The notes under the pieces: generated by a model
What the model saw: only the letters and a program-made list of their open reading frames with translations
Told to the model about the DNA's origin: nothing
Databases searched by the model: none
Translations under genes and position numbers: made by a program
Shown: in pieces, positions 47,027 through 55,715 of the stretch
Position numbering within the stretch: position 1 is the first letter of the stretch
How the letters are laid out: the number at the start of each line of letters is the position of its first letter
Assembly: GCA_021405325.1 (NCBI GenBank)
Contig: QWII01000001.1
Span: forward strand, 186,001 to 250,000
Length of the DNA stretch: 64,000 nt
Reading direction: 5' to 3'
Source of the DNA: Caldilinea sp. CFX5
Lineage (GTDB): Bacteria; Chloroflexota; Anaerolineae; Caldilineales; Caldilineaceae

Positions 47027-48073
47027 ATGACGCTCAAAATTGGCTTGATTGGCTGTGGCGGCATTACCGAGGCCCATGTCGAGGGCTGGAAAACTGTAAC
47101 TGATCAGGCGGAGATTGTGGCCGTGGCCGACGTTTCGCGCGAGAATGCCGAACGCCGCGCCGCCCAGATCGGCACTGACCCGGAAATTGTCAGCGATTAC
47201 CGCGACCTGCTGGTGGACAAGGGCATCGACGCCGTGGACATCAGCCTGCCCCATCACCTGCACTGTGAAGCGATTGTGGCGGCGGCGCAGGCCGGCAAAC
47301 ATTTGATGACCGAAAAACCGCTCTGTCTCAACCTGGCTGAGGCAGCACAGATCGCCAAAGCAGTCAAAGAGAGCGGTATCATCATGATGGCCGCCCACAA
47401 CCAGCTCTTCTTCCCCTCGGTGCAACAGGCCAAGGTGATGTTGCAGAATGGCGACTTGGGCAAGGTCTACATGATCCACTCGCTCGACTGTGGCGCCCGG
47501 CGACCGCCACTGAACCCCAACAAAGCCACCTGGGGGCAGCCCATGTCCGTCGCTAATTGGGGTTGGCGCAACGACCCGACCAAGATGGGCGGCGGCGAGT
47601 TGATCGACACCGGCTATCACCCCACCTACCGCCTGCTTTTCCTGGCCGGTCAGCGCCCGACCGAAGTGACGGCCATGCTCGGCACCTATCGCCTGCCGCT
47701 GGCGCGCGAGGATACGGCCATGGCGCTGGTTAAATTTGAGGATGGGATGATCGGCCAGATCTTCTCCAGTTGGGGGCTACGCGGCCCCGGCGCCAAACCG
47801 GCCCTTTTCTACATCATGGCCGAAGCCGGCCAGCTTTGGGGCGAAATCGACAAGCTCTACTACCAACCGGTCGGCTTCTCCAGCCCGGCGGCGGTCGAAT
47901 ATCCGGGTTGGGATTACCGTCGTTCCTTTGCCGCTGAAATCAAACACTTTACCGAAGCCATCATCGGCGGCTATGAACCGCTCCACTCAGTCGATGAGGC
48001 GACAACAACGTTGCAGATTATTCTGGGCGCGTATCAGTCGGTGGAAGAGAACCGGATTGTCAAGTTGGGATGA
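47027..48073 (+). CDS. Gfo/Idh/MocA-family oxidoreductase
   Basis: 348 residues. The N-terminal NAD(P)-binding fold has IGLIGCGGITEAHVEGW and VAVADVSREN; the EKP motif stands in HLMTEKPLCLNLAEA. The C-terminal sheet domain includes GGGELIDTGYHPTYRLLFLA with a likely catalytic Asp-x-x-x-His. Such enzymes oxidise sugars or inositols; the substrate cannot be told. First gene of the sugar set; the next genes are separated by palindromic repeats but point the same way. Confidence 0.9.
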   Translation: MTLKIGLIGCGGITEAHVEGWKTVTDQAEIVAVADVSRENAERRAAQIGTDPEIVSDYRDLLVDKGIDAVDISLPHHLHCEAIVAAAQAGKHLMTEKPLCLNLAEAAQIAKAVKESGIIMMAAHNQLFFPSVQQAKVMLQNGDLGKVYMIHSLDCGARRPPLNPNKATWGQPMSVANWGWRNDPTKMGGGELIDTGYHPTYRLLFLAGQRPTEVTAMLGTYRLPLAREDTAMALVKFEDGMIGQIFSSWGLRGPGAKPALFYIMAEAGQLWGEIDKLYYQPVGFSSPAAVEYPGWDYRRSFAAEIKHFTEAIIGGYEPLHSVDEATTTLQIILGAYQSVEENRIVKLG

Positions 48074-48074
48074 C

Positions 48075-48133
48075 TAGGTGATTGGTCATTCGGTGATTTC
48101 GACAAGCTCAATCACCGAATGACCAATCACCTA
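48075..48133. repeat. Palindromic repeat with TTCGACAAGCTCA centre
   Basis: 23-base perfect arms (48075-48097 and 48111-48133, TAGGTGATTGGTCATTCGG wording) around TTCGACAAGCTCA. It starts at the stop codon of the Gfo/Idh gene and ends just before the next ribosome site. Confidence 0.88.
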
Positions 48134-48147
48134 CCAGGGAGGATGCT

Positions 48148-49137
48148 ATGGAATACCGCCGATTAGGCCAAACCGATATGCAGGTTTCGGTGATGGCGCT
48201 AGGGTGCTGGCCCTTTGCCGGGGGCAACGTGTGGGGAGAACAGGATGATGCAGTGTCAGTAGCGACGGTTCACGCCGCGCTCGATGCCGGCATCAACTTT
48301 TTTGATAGCGCCGAAGGGTATGAAAACGGCCATTCGGAACGGGTGCTGGGGCGGGGGCTGCTAGGGCGACGGCAGGAAGCGATCATTGCCACCAAAGTCA
48401 GCCCTTCCCACCTGGCCAAGGCCGACGTGATCAAAGCGTGTGAACAAAGTCTGGTTAACTTACAGACCGACTATATCGACCTCTACCAGATCCACTGGCC
48501 CAACTGGAAGGTGCCGCTGGCCGAGACGGTGGAGGCGCTGCAACAATTGAAACAACAGGGCAAGATCCGCGCCAGCGGCGTGAGCAATTTCGCCGTCCAG
48601 GATTTGAGCGAGATGGTGACGTTGAGCGAATGCACCACCGATCAACTGCCCTACAGTCTGCTCTGGCGAGTGATCGAGCGGGAGATCAAGCCCCTTTGTC
48701 TTGACCATAACGTGGGGGTCATTTGTTACAGCCCGCTGGCGCAAGGGCTGTTGACCGGTCGCTATGCCAGCGCAGACGCGGTGCCGGACGGGCTGTCGCG
48801 CACGCGCCTCTATGCGAATCATCGTCCAATGGCCGAACACAGTGATCCCGGCTGTGAAGCGGAGGTCTTTACAGCGTTGCAGGGCATCAAACGCGTCGCC
48901 GATGACTTAGGCCAGCCCATGGCAACGGTGGCGCTGGCTTGGGTCAGACAACAGCCGGGCGTCACCTCCTTCCTGGTCGGCGCCCGCAAGCCGGAGGAGT
49001 TACAGTGGAATTTACCCGTGCTGGATCTCACCCTCTCGGCAGATGTGGTGGCGGAGTTAAACCGAATCACGGAACCCGTAAAAACCAAATTAAGCAATAA
49101 TCCCGATATGTGGATGTCAACGTCGCGGATGCGATAA
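48148..49137 (+). CDS. Aldo/keto reductase
   Basis: 329 residues, TIM barrel. Catalytic tetrad: Asp in FFDSAEGYENG with Tyr of EGY, Lys in AIIATKVSPSH, and His in YQIHWPNW. ICYSPLAQGLLTGRY and FLVGARKPEELQWNL bind the cofactor. The length and start MEYRRLGQTDMQVSVMALGC match AKRs of the L-glyceraldehyde-phosphate-reductase/YhdN-like group that often act in sugar catabolism. AGGGAGG precedes the ATG. Within the sugar set. Confidence 0.93.
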   Translation: MEYRRLGQTDMQVSVMALGCWPFAGGNVWGEQDDAVSVATVHAALDAGINFFDSAEGYENGHSERVLGRGLLGRRQEAIIATKVSPSHLAKADVIKACEQSLVNLQTDYIDLYQIHWPNWKVPLAETVEALQQLKQQGKIRASGVSNFAVQDLSEMVTLSECTTDQLPYSLLWRVIEREIKPLCLDHNVGVICYSPLAQGLLTGRYASADAVPDGLSRTRLYANHRPMAEHSDPGCEAEVFTALQGIKRVADDLGQPMATVALAWVRQQPGVTSFLVGARKPEELQWNLPVLDLTLSADVVAELNRITEPVKTKLSNNPDMWMSTSRMR

Positions 49138-49226
49138 GTGACTCGTGCTGCGTGCTTCGTGGCCTTCGACAGGCTCAGGCCACGAAGCACGCAGCACGAG
49201 TCACGCAGCACGAGTCACGAAAGGAT
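49138..49226. repeat. Palindromic repeat with TTCGACAGGCTCA centre, second copy
   Basis: 27-base perfect arms (49138-49164 and 49178-49204) around TTCGACAGGCTCA, followed by more CACGAGTCACG words. Its inner 51 bases are identical to 3913-3963. Confidence 0.9.
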
Positions 49227-49232
49227 CAAATC

Positions 49233-50009
49233 ATGACCAAAATCCCAATTGCCCTCGAACTCTATTCTGTGCGCAATGAGATGAAAGAGAATGTACACAC
49301 GACGCTTCATGCCGTCGCCGAGATGGGCTATGAAGGGGTCGAGTTCGCCGGTTGGCACAATCACAGCGCCAAAGAGTTACGCGCCATTCTGGATAGCGAA
49401 GGGTTGCGCTGCTGTGGGTCACACACCCCATTCTCGGCGGTGCAGGCTGATAAACTGGCAGAAACCATTGAGTTTAACCAGATTCTCGGCAACAACAAGC
49501 TGATCATTCCCGGCATCCCCGCCGATCTGCGCAAGACGCGCGCCGATTGGCTCAAGTTGGCCGCCTTTTTCAATGAGCTGGCCGACAAGCTGGCGCCCCA
49601 CGGCATGGTGACGGGCTACCATAATCACCACGTCGAATTTGCTCCCCTTGATGGCGAAACGCCGTGGGATACTTTTTTTGGCAACACCAAGGCGTCGGTG
49701 ATCATGCAGCTTGACAACGGCAATGCCATGTTAGGCGGCGCCGACACGGTAGCGATTCTCAAGCAATATCCAGGACGCGCCGTCACCGTCCATCTCAAGC
49801 CTTTCACCCGCGTCGCCGATATGAGCGACCACGAGGCGATCTTCCGCCCGATCATCGGTCAGGATCATGTACCGTGGGCCGACTTCTTCCAGGCGTGTGA
49901 AAGCGTGGGCGGCACCGAGTGGTACATTGTCGAATATGAAAGCGACGCCTATCCGCCCTTGGAAGCAGTGGCGCGTTGCTTGAATGCGTTGCGGAAGATG
50001 GGGAAGTAG
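49233..50009 (+). CDS. Sugar phosphate isomerase/epimerase (xylose-isomerase-like TIM barrel)
   Basis: 258 residues of the AP-endonuclease-2-like family. Start PIALELYSVRNEMKENVHTT, then MGYEGVEFAGWH, GYHNHHVEFAPL (metal His, Glu), QLDNGNAMLGGAD (Asp), TVHLKPFTR (His) and IVEYESDAYP (Glu). These fit a divalent-metal isomerase, epimerase or 3-keto-sugar-type enzyme. AAAGGATC lies before ATG 49233; codons upstream to 49110 run through a repeat. Confidence 0.9.
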   Translation: MTKIPIALELYSVRNEMKENVHTTLHAVAEMGYEGVEFAGWHNHSAKELRAILDSEGLRCCGSHTPFSAVQADKLAETIEFNQILGNNKLIIPGIPADLRKTRADWLKLAAFFNELADKLAPHGMVTGYHNHHVEFAPLDGETPWDTFFGNTKASVIMQLDNGNAMLGGADTVAILKQYPGRAVTVHLKPFTRVADMSDHEAIFRPIIGQDHVPWADFFQACESVGGTEWYIVEYESDAYPPLEAVARCLNALRKMGK

Positions 50010-50047
50010 GTAGATAGGTAGACAGGTAAACAGCCAAAGGAGAAACC

Positions 50048-50893
50048 ATGCTCAAACTCAGAACACTGATCGAAGACGGCGACCCTGAATTGCTTGCCGG
50101 TGGGTTTCAATTTACCGAAGGGCCGGTCTGGCAGGCGGATGGCTCATTGATCTTCTCGGACATTCCGGCCAGTCGGCTCTACCGCTGGACGCCGGAGGGT
50201 GGTGCGCAGGTCTGGCGCGAGCCGACGGGCAACGCCAATGGCAACACGCTGGATCGTCAGGGACGCCTGTTGACCTGCGAACATTCGGGGCGACGGGTCT
50301 CACGCACCGAAGCGGATGGCACGGTCAAAGCGTTGGCCGACCGCTACCAGGGCAAGAAGTTGAATAGCCCGAATGATATTGTGGTCAAATCGAATGGCGT
50401 GGTCTACTTCACCGACCCGCCCTATGGCATCCAGCCGGAGGAGCGGGAGCAACCGTGCAATGGCGTCTATCGCGTCCTGCCCGATGGGACGATTGAACGG
50501 CTGGTTGATGACTTTGATCGCCCCAACGGCCTAGCCTTTTCACCGGATGAAAGCATCCTCTATATTGACGATTCGCCCCGCCGCCATGTGCGCGCCTTTG
50601 ATGTCCGCGCCGATGGCACGCTGACCAACAGTCGCATCATCGCCGACATGGACCATCCTCAGCCCGGTTCACCCGACGGCATGAAGATCGACGAAGCCGG
50701 TCATCTCTATGTCACCGGCGCCACCGGCGTTTGGGTCTTTGAACCCAATGGCGAATTGCTGGGCGTTGTCGTCACGCCGGAGCGGCCGGCGAACTGTGCT
50801 TGGGGCGATGCCGATCGCAAGAGTTTGTATGTCACCGCACGCACGTCGCTTTACCGGATACGAACGAAGGTAGCGGGGTTGGCAGTACGGTAA
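50048..50893 (+). CDS. SMP-30/gluconolactonase-family lactonase
   Basis: 281 residues, six-bladed propeller. Metal and substrate residues: FTEGPVWQADGSLIFSDIPA (Glu), GNANGNTLDRQGRLLTCEH, KLNSPNDIVVKSNGVVYFTD (Asn), RPNGLAFSPDESILYIDDS and GSPDGMKIDEAGHLYVT (Asp). It probably opens a sugar lactone to its acid, the step that would feed the enolase-superfamily dehydratase encoded upstream. AAAGGAG is seven bases before the ATG. Confidence 0.92.
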   Translation: MLKLRTLIEDGDPELLAGGFQFTEGPVWQADGSLIFSDIPASRLYRWTPEGGAQVWREPTGNANGNTLDRQGRLLTCEHSGRRVSRTEADGTVKALADRYQGKKLNSPNDIVVKSNGVVYFTDPPYGIQPEEREQPCNGVYRVLPDGTIERLVDDFDRPNGLAFSPDESILYIDDSPRRHVRAFDVRADGTLTNSRIIADMDHPQPGSPDGMKIDEAGHLYVTGATGVWVFEPNGELLGVVVTPERPANCAWGDADRKSLYVTARTSLYRIRTKVAGLAVR

Positions 50894-50898
50894 AACAG

Positions 50899-50971
50899 CA
50901 AGCGTGCCAGGCACTGGCCAATCGAAGTTTGCAATGACAGGATATTTCCCGGCCAGTGCCTGGCACGCTTG
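50899..50971. repeat. Inverted repeat CAAGCGTGCCAGGCACTGGCC
   Basis: 21-base perfect arms (50899-50919 and 50951-50971) with 31 bases between, in the convergent gap between lactonase and DapF-like genes. It may work as a bidirectional transcription end. Confidence 0.8.
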
Positions 50972-51008
50972 CGGCCCCAATGAGCGCTAATGCGGAGCGT
51001 GTCACTTT

Positions 51009-51848
51009 TCACCCAAACGCCTCCGCCGCCAACTCGCCAACACACACCTTCGTCACGGCGCCCGTCATGCGGATCGACCAATCCGGGCCAATACCGATTT
51101 CGATCACACCGCCGGGGCAGTGGACATGAATCTGGTTATCACACAGCCCCAGGCGATGAGCTACCGCTGCCGCTGCGCTACTGCTGCTCCCCGACGCCAG
51201 TGTGTAACCGGCTCCCCGCTCCCAAATCTCTATGCGGATATTATTGCGATCCAGCACCTGCATGAATTGGACATTGGTGCGGTTAGGAAAGCGCTCGGCG
51301 CTTTCCAGGTGTGGTCCCAGAGTATAGGCGATGGCGGCATTCACTTCATCCATCAACACGACACAATGCGGATTGCCCACCGTCGCCGCGCAATAGCGTA
51401 ATGCTTGACCCGCCACTTCAATCGTTTCATTGAGAACTTCACGGGGCGGGCCGGCCACTGGGATGCGGGTGCTGTCAAAGCTGACCTGGCCCATATCCAC
51501 CGTCACGCGCCGGCCCTGGTCAAAGACCTGCGCCGTCACCCGTCCACCGGGGGTCATGATCGTGAAGGGTTCGTTCTGTACCAAGCCTTCATCCCAGAGG
51601 TAGCGGGCAAAGATGCGCAAGCCGTTCCCGCTCTTCTCAAACTCGCCGCCATCGGGGTTGAAGAGCCGCAAGCCAAAGTCGGCTGCTGTACTGAGCAGTG
51701 GCCCCAGCAAGATGCCGTCTGAGCCGACGCCGTAGTGGCGATCACAGATGCGGATGATTTCAGCAGTGGTGAGACCATTGGGGGTATCTGCCGGTGGAAT
51801 AACAATGTAATCATTGCCGAGCGCTTGGTATTTGTAAAAGCGCATCAT
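51009..51848 (-). CDS. dapF: DapF-family protein with both catalytic cysteines replaced by serine
   Basis: 279 residues with the two-lobed diaminopimelate-epimerase fold. KYQALGNDYIVIPP, HYGVGSDGILL, NPDGGEFEKSGNGLRIFARY and WERGAGYTLASGSSSSAAAA match the family line by line. DapF removes and adds the alpha proton with Cys73 (in MCGNG) and Cys217 (in ACGTG); here the codons read Ser73 (KSGNG) and Ser219 (ASGSS). Normal epimerase chemistry is therefore doubtful. ATG 51848 overlaps the stop of the thioesterase gene (TGATG), so it belongs to a PhyH-thioesterase-dapF operon, not a lysine operon. Confidence 0.88.
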   Translation of the reverse strand: MMRFYKYQALGNDYIVIPPADTPNGLTTAEIIRICDRHYGVGSDGILLGPLLSTAADFGLRLFNPDGGEFEKSGNGLRIFARYLWDEGLVQNEPFTIMTPGGRVTAQVFDQGRRVTVDMGQVSFDSTRIPVAGPPREVLNETIEVAGQALRYCAATVGNPHCVVLMDEVNAAIAYTLGPHLESAERFPNRTNVQFMQVLDRNNIRIEIWERGAGYTLASGSSSSAAAAVAHRLGLCDNQIHVHCPGGVIEIGIGPDWSIRMTGAVTKVCVGELAAEAFG

Positions 51849-52288
51849 CACCCACTCACCAATAGCTTCGCCAATGCCGTCCGAATCTTTGCCGGCACCG
51901 GCGTCGGTCGGTTGTCATTGGCGCGATCGACAAAGACATGGACAAAGTAACCGGTGGCGGCGGCCTCTTCGTACCCCGGCGTGAAGATGCCGATCTCATA
52001 GCGCACGCTGCTGTTGCCGATGCGCGCCACCCGCAACCTGGCTTCGACAATATCGGGGTAGGCGATCGCGCGCTTGTATTGACACTGATTTTCAATCGCA
52101 AAGGCGATCACCGGGTCGTGGCGAAAATCCAGCCCGCCTTCGTGGATCAGGTAGTGTCCGATCACCGTATCGAAAAAGGAATAGTACTGCACATTGTTGA
52201 CATGGCCGTAGACATCGTTATCCATCCAGCGGGTGGCGATCTGGAGGGCATAGGGGTATTCTTGACGGGTTACAATTTGCTTTTCCAT
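51848..52288 (-). CDS. Hot-dog acyl-CoA thioesterase (4HBT type)
   Basis: 146 residues. TRWMDNDVYGHVNNVQYYSF is the 4-hydroxybenzoyl-CoA thioesterase signature with the catalytic Asp, followed by FDTVIGHYL. Its length fits a single hot-dog domain (YbgC/FadM-like). ATG 52288 is used; a TTG at 52309 would overlap the stop of the upstream PhyH gene by four bases and is an alternative. The stop overlaps the dapF-like start. Substrate unknown. Confidence 0.87.
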   Translation of the reverse strand: MEKQIVTRQEYPYALQIATRWMDNDVYGHVNNVQYYSFFDTVIGHYLIHEGGLDFRHDPVIAFAIENQCQYKRAIAYPDIVEARLRVARIGNSSVRYEIGIFTPGYEEAAATGYFVHVFVDRANDNRPTPVPAKIRTALAKLLVSG

Positions 52289-52305
52289 TGTGGATTGCTG
52301 CTGGC

Positions 52306-53136
52306 TCAAGCCGGTTTGCGCTGCTGCGTGCGCGGGATTAGGCGTTGGGGCTGGACAATTTGCCGTCGTTCCGGGGTCAGGCGCGCCAGCAATTCAGGCG
52401 ACGGTTGATAGCCGTGGCGGAAGTTGCCCCACGAAGGGCCGTAACGGTAAACCGTGTTGCGCCGCTGGCCCGGATTCGTCCGCTTGGCCGAGCCGTGGGA
52501 GATGGCATCGACAAAGAGCAGCGCGTCGCCGGCCTTCATGTTGACTTCAAGCGCGCCTCTAATCCCATCAACGGACGCGTTGTGGGCCATACGATGCTTT
52601 TCAAAGTCGGGGTGTTGGAAATTGGCTTTATGGCTGCCGGGGATCACCATCGTCCCCCCATCGCCGGGGCCAAAGTCGGTGAGCGCCAACAGGATGTTGA
52701 TCTGTCCACATTGAAAGCGCCCGTTGTGGACCTGAAACTGGGTGCGTTTGGTGTGCGTATGACCGCCGGAGTGGAGACCGATGGCTTCGCCGGGGCCGCG
52801 GAAGTTGGCGAAGTTTTCGTCAATAAAGAGCGGACCGTGGTTGTAGTCAAAGGTGCCTTCGCCGCCGACAAAATACTTCACCTTCTCAATCCACGACGGG
52901 TGGTCGATCAGCTTTTCAAAGGGTTCACCCGCTTCATAGATCTGTTGCAAATTCAACCCATCAGTGGTGCCAAAAGAGTGGGCGTGGACATAGCCCCACC
53001 ACTCACCTACTTTCAAGGACGGAATTTCATCCAAACACGCATTGCATTCGTCCACTTCCGCTTTGGTCAGCGCATTTTCCAAGACCAAATAGCCGTTGAG
53101 GTCAAAGAGATAAATTTCCAAATCTGTCGGTTTCAT
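52306..53136 (-). CDS. Phytanoyl-CoA dioxygenase (PhyH)-like Fe(II)/2-oxoglutarate oxygenase
   Basis: 276 residues with a jelly-roll fold. Iron ligands are likely GLHSGGHTH (His with a nearby Ser/Gly rather than the common HxD) and the distal AISHGSAKRTNPGQRR (His), with Arg for 2-oxoglutarate; INILLALTDFGPGDGGTMVI and GSHKANFQHP are family hallmarks. Bacterial members hydroxylate many metabolites. GAGAAGG precedes ATG 53136. First gene of the operon with thioesterase and the DapF-like protein. Confidence 0.85.
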   Translation of the reverse strand: MKPTDLEIYLFDLNGYLVLENALTKAEVDECNACLDEIPSLKVGEWWGYVHAHSFGTTDGLNLQQIYEAGEPFEKLIDHPSWIEKVKYFVGGEGTFDYNHGPLFIDENFANFRGPGEAIGLHSGGHTHTKRTQFQVHNGRFQCGQINILLALTDFGPGDGGTMVIPGSHKANFQHPDFEKHRMAHNASVDGIRGALEVNMKAGDALLFVDAISHGSAKRTNPGQRRNTVYRYGPSWGNFRHGYQPSPELLARLTPERRQIVQPQRLIPRTQQRKPA

Positions 53137-53546
53137 AGGTTGCCTTCTCGATTGAGCAGTTGCCGGTTGAATCGTTGTGAAAGGGTCGGGTTGCCGCGGC
53201 GCAACATTACCGAATCTTCCAGTAAATGTAAGTTGAGATTTACTAAGTTGAGCTTTACAAGGGTCGGGTGGTTGGCTATTGATCCTAGCATGGGTCCAAG
53301 AAAGGTGCAACCTAATTGCCCACATCGTACGCTGATTGTTGTCAAAGTAGGAAGGGGTAGCATAAACTACAGAGCGCAAAAGTACATCTCCCCCAATGTA
53401 ACGACTCAGCCTCAGGTGCGCGGCACTGGTCAAACATTGGTAGGGTGAACAATCTATTCCTGACCAGTGCCACACACCTGAGTAGTTACCCCCAATGACA
53501 GTAGCTATGTGTACAAAGCGCCACCAGGAACGATAGTGATCAGATT
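53137..53546. other. Intergenic region with a palindrome, upstream of alaX
   Basis: About 410 bp between divergent genes. From 53393 to 53492 there is an inverted repeat (TCAGGTGCGCGGCACTGGTC faces GACCAGTGCCACACACCTGA, flanks CCCCCAATGTAACGACTCAG / CTGAGTAGTTACCCCC also complementary). The rest holds nothing I recognise. Confidence 0.55.
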
Positions 53547-54791
53547 ATGACAACACGTCTCTACTACACCAACGCCTATCAAACTGAATTTACCGCCAAT
53601 GTCACCACCCTCACCACAGTCAATGGCCAACTGGCGGTAATCCTTGACCAAAGCTGCTTTTATCCCACTTCCGGTGGTCAACCCAACGATACGGGGATCT
53701 TAGGCGGTAAAGCGGTTTTGGATGTCATGGTTGACGAACAAGGGGAAGTGCTGCACCTGCTGGCCGAACCATTGGCGCCGGAGCAAGCATGGGAACCGAT
53801 CACAGGCCAGCTCGATTGGCCGCGCCGCTACGACCATATGCAGCAACATAGCGGGCAACATCTACTCTCACAACTCTTTTATCAACATTTTGGCTTTGAG
53901 ACAGTCGCCGTTCACTTTGGCGCCGTCGAGTCGACCCTGGATCTGGCAACGCCGGAAGTGACGCCGGCCCAGGTTGAGGCGCTTGAGCAGGCTGCTATGC
54001 AGCTTGTCTACGCCGCCTTACCAATCAAAGCCTATTTCGTCAGCGACCAGGATCTGCCCACCATTCCCCTGCGCCGGGCGCCAAAGGTGACCGGAACCAT
54101 TCGCATTGTGGAGATCGATGGCTTTGATTACTCAGCTTGTGGCGGCACCCACTGTCGCACGACGGCGGAGATCGGGCCGATCAAATTGACCAAAACCGAA
54201 CGACGACGGGGACAAGTGCGCATCACCTTTTTGTGTGGGCAGCGGGCCTGGCGCGATTACCAAGTCAAACATGGGTTGATCACCACAGCGGCCAACCTCT
54301 TCAGCAATGAAATTACCCAGGTGCCGGCCCTGGTCGAGCGGAATTTGGGGCAGATCAAAGAACTGCAACAAACCATAGATGGTCTACAAGAAGAACTATT
54401 GCGCGCCGAAGCCTTGCAACTTTTGTCTGCGGCCAGCTTTGTCAACGGCTATCGGCTCCTGTCCCAGCATTTTGCCGACCGCGCGGTCAACCTGGTCAAA
54501 CGGCTTGCCCTGCAAGTGCAACAACAGCCGCGCGCGCTTTGTCTTTTCAGTGTACAGCAAGGGGAGAAGGCGACGTTGATCTTTGCCCGGTCAGCCGATC
54601 TCGATCTCCATGTCGGCAACCTGTTGCGCGACATTTTGCGTGAAGTTGGTGGTAAGGGGGGTGGGCGTGAAGATTTTGCCCAAGGGGGCGGTATTACGAT
54701 AGAAGAGAGCAGGCGGCTCCTACCCCTGAGTGCGACAATGGTAGAGCAACTGACCAGCGCCGATGCCGCCAAAGCCGCCATTGACGCTTGA
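53547..54791 (+). CDS. alaX: Free-standing alanyl-tRNA editing protein, AlaX-L type with DHHA1 domain
   Basis: 414 residues. It lacks the AlaRS catalytic core and begins with the editing region: LDQSCFYPTSGGQPNDTG, then HMQQHSGQHLLSQLF (HxxxH zinc site) and FDYSACGGTHCRTTAEIG (Cys and His zinc ligands). A linker with coiled coil leads to a DHHA1 domain ending LREVGGKGGGREDFAQGGG. Such proteins hydrolyse mischarged Ser-tRNA-Ala or Gly-tRNA-Ala in trans. It stands alone. Confidence 0.93.
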   Translation: MTTRLYYTNAYQTEFTANVTTLTTVNGQLAVILDQSCFYPTSGGQPNDTGILGGKAVLDVMVDEQGEVLHLLAEPLAPEQAWEPITGQLDWPRRYDHMQQHSGQHLLSQLFYQHFGFETVAVHFGAVESTLDLATPEVTPAQVEALEQAAMQLVYAALPIKAYFVSDQDLPTIPLRRAPKVTGTIRIVEIDGFDYSACGGTHCRTTAEIGPIKLTKTERRRGQVRITFLCGQRAWRDYQVKHGLITTAANLFSNEITQVPALVERNLGQIKELQQTIDGLQEELLRAEALQLLSAASFVNGYRLLSQHFADRAVNLVKRLALQVQQQPRALCLFSVQQGEKATLIFARSADLDLHVGNLLRDILREVGGKGGGREDFAQGGGITIEESRRLLPLSATMVEQLTSADAAKAAIDA

Positions 54792-54848
54792 GCAGCAGAT
54801 GACTACATTCAAGTCATCATCAATCACAGCAACGCGGTCAGCATTCCC

Positions 54849-54908
54849 ATAAACCAGCGCCGGACTACTCGACTACTCGACTACGGACTACGGGACTAGG
54901 GACTACAG
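54849..54908. repeat. Tandem GACTACTC/GGACTACGG words
   Basis: Repeated GGACTACTCGACTACTCGAC and ACGGACTACGGGACTAGGGAC words without an evident complement, between convergent genes. Same style of word repeats as the other gaps. Confidence 0.5.
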
Positions 54909-54919
54909 ACGCTTGTTGA

Positions 54920-55504
54920 CTACTTCAACATCACCTGAAACAGGTTCGTCAACCATTGATAGGTCGGGCCGGCAAAGACAAAGCCGATCAACACCAGACC
55001 GATCCGCTGTTCCAGTTCCAGCATCTGGTGCTTTGCCCAGTTGAGCAGAAAATGGCTTTGGACACGCTCTTCCGTCAAACTGTTAACCCAAACCCAACAG
55101 AAGACCATAAAGGCGAGGAGGAGCGCACAGACCAAAGCAATTATCGCAACGCCGGCAGGTACAATACTGGTCGGGGGTGGAAAATAGTAGGTGAGCGCTA
55201 AATAGGTGGCCAGCGCAATCGATAAAAAGTGCAAACATTGGTCAAAGACAAAATAGTAGGGTTCAAAGGTCTGTTTGTAGCGGGTCTTTAAGGCATCAAT
55301 GAAGAAATGAACAACGCCCAAGCCAACAATGAGCAGCCAGTAGTCGAGAGGGTGAACAAGAAAGAGCGCGGTAATGGCAACATAGACGAGAACATGAAGA
55401 AAGACGCCGGCAAGGCTCTCTTTCTTTAATTTGGCTAAGCCATTCGTCTGCAAGGGAAAATCAGCAAATAAGTGCGCAAGCAACAATGTTGTCAGTAAAT
55501 GCAT
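54920..55504 (-). CDS. DUF3307-family membrane protein
   Basis: 194 residues. The N-terminal LLTTLLLAHLFADFPLQTNG is the DUF3307 signature (AHxxADFxLQ); a second conserved part is HFFIDALKTRYK. About five membrane helices follow each other to the C-terminus. Function of the family is unknown. ATG 55504 has AAGGAT six bases before. Divergent from the NB-ARC gene. Confidence 0.82.
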   Translation of the reverse strand: MHLLTTLLLAHLFADFPLQTNGLAKLKKESLAGVFLHVLVYVAITALFLVHPLDYWLLIVGLGVVHFFIDALKTRYKQTFEPYYFVFDQCLHFLSIALATYLALTYYFPPPTSIVPAGVAIIALVCALLLAFMVFCWVWVNSLTEERVQSHFLLNWAKHQMLELEQRIGLVLIGFVFAGPTYQWLTNLFQVMLK

Positions 55505-55715
55505 GCTCGTATCCTTATGGCTAAATGTGAGAACTTCAACTTTGCCAGGCACACAGGAGCGATCTTGGCATACCGTTTCCTATCTCCTTAGCTGCAACAA
55601 GCGTACTATAGGTTTAGATAAGAGATACGTCATTATTGACGGATTTTTTGGTTGATGATCAGGCATACTATTGCGAGAAAAGCTGTGCGACGCTATATAG
55701 AATTACTTGTGACTT

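Noticed and set aside
52345..53448. 367-codon plus-strand frame
   Set aside because: Antisense to the PhyH-like gene and continuing into an intergenic palindrome.
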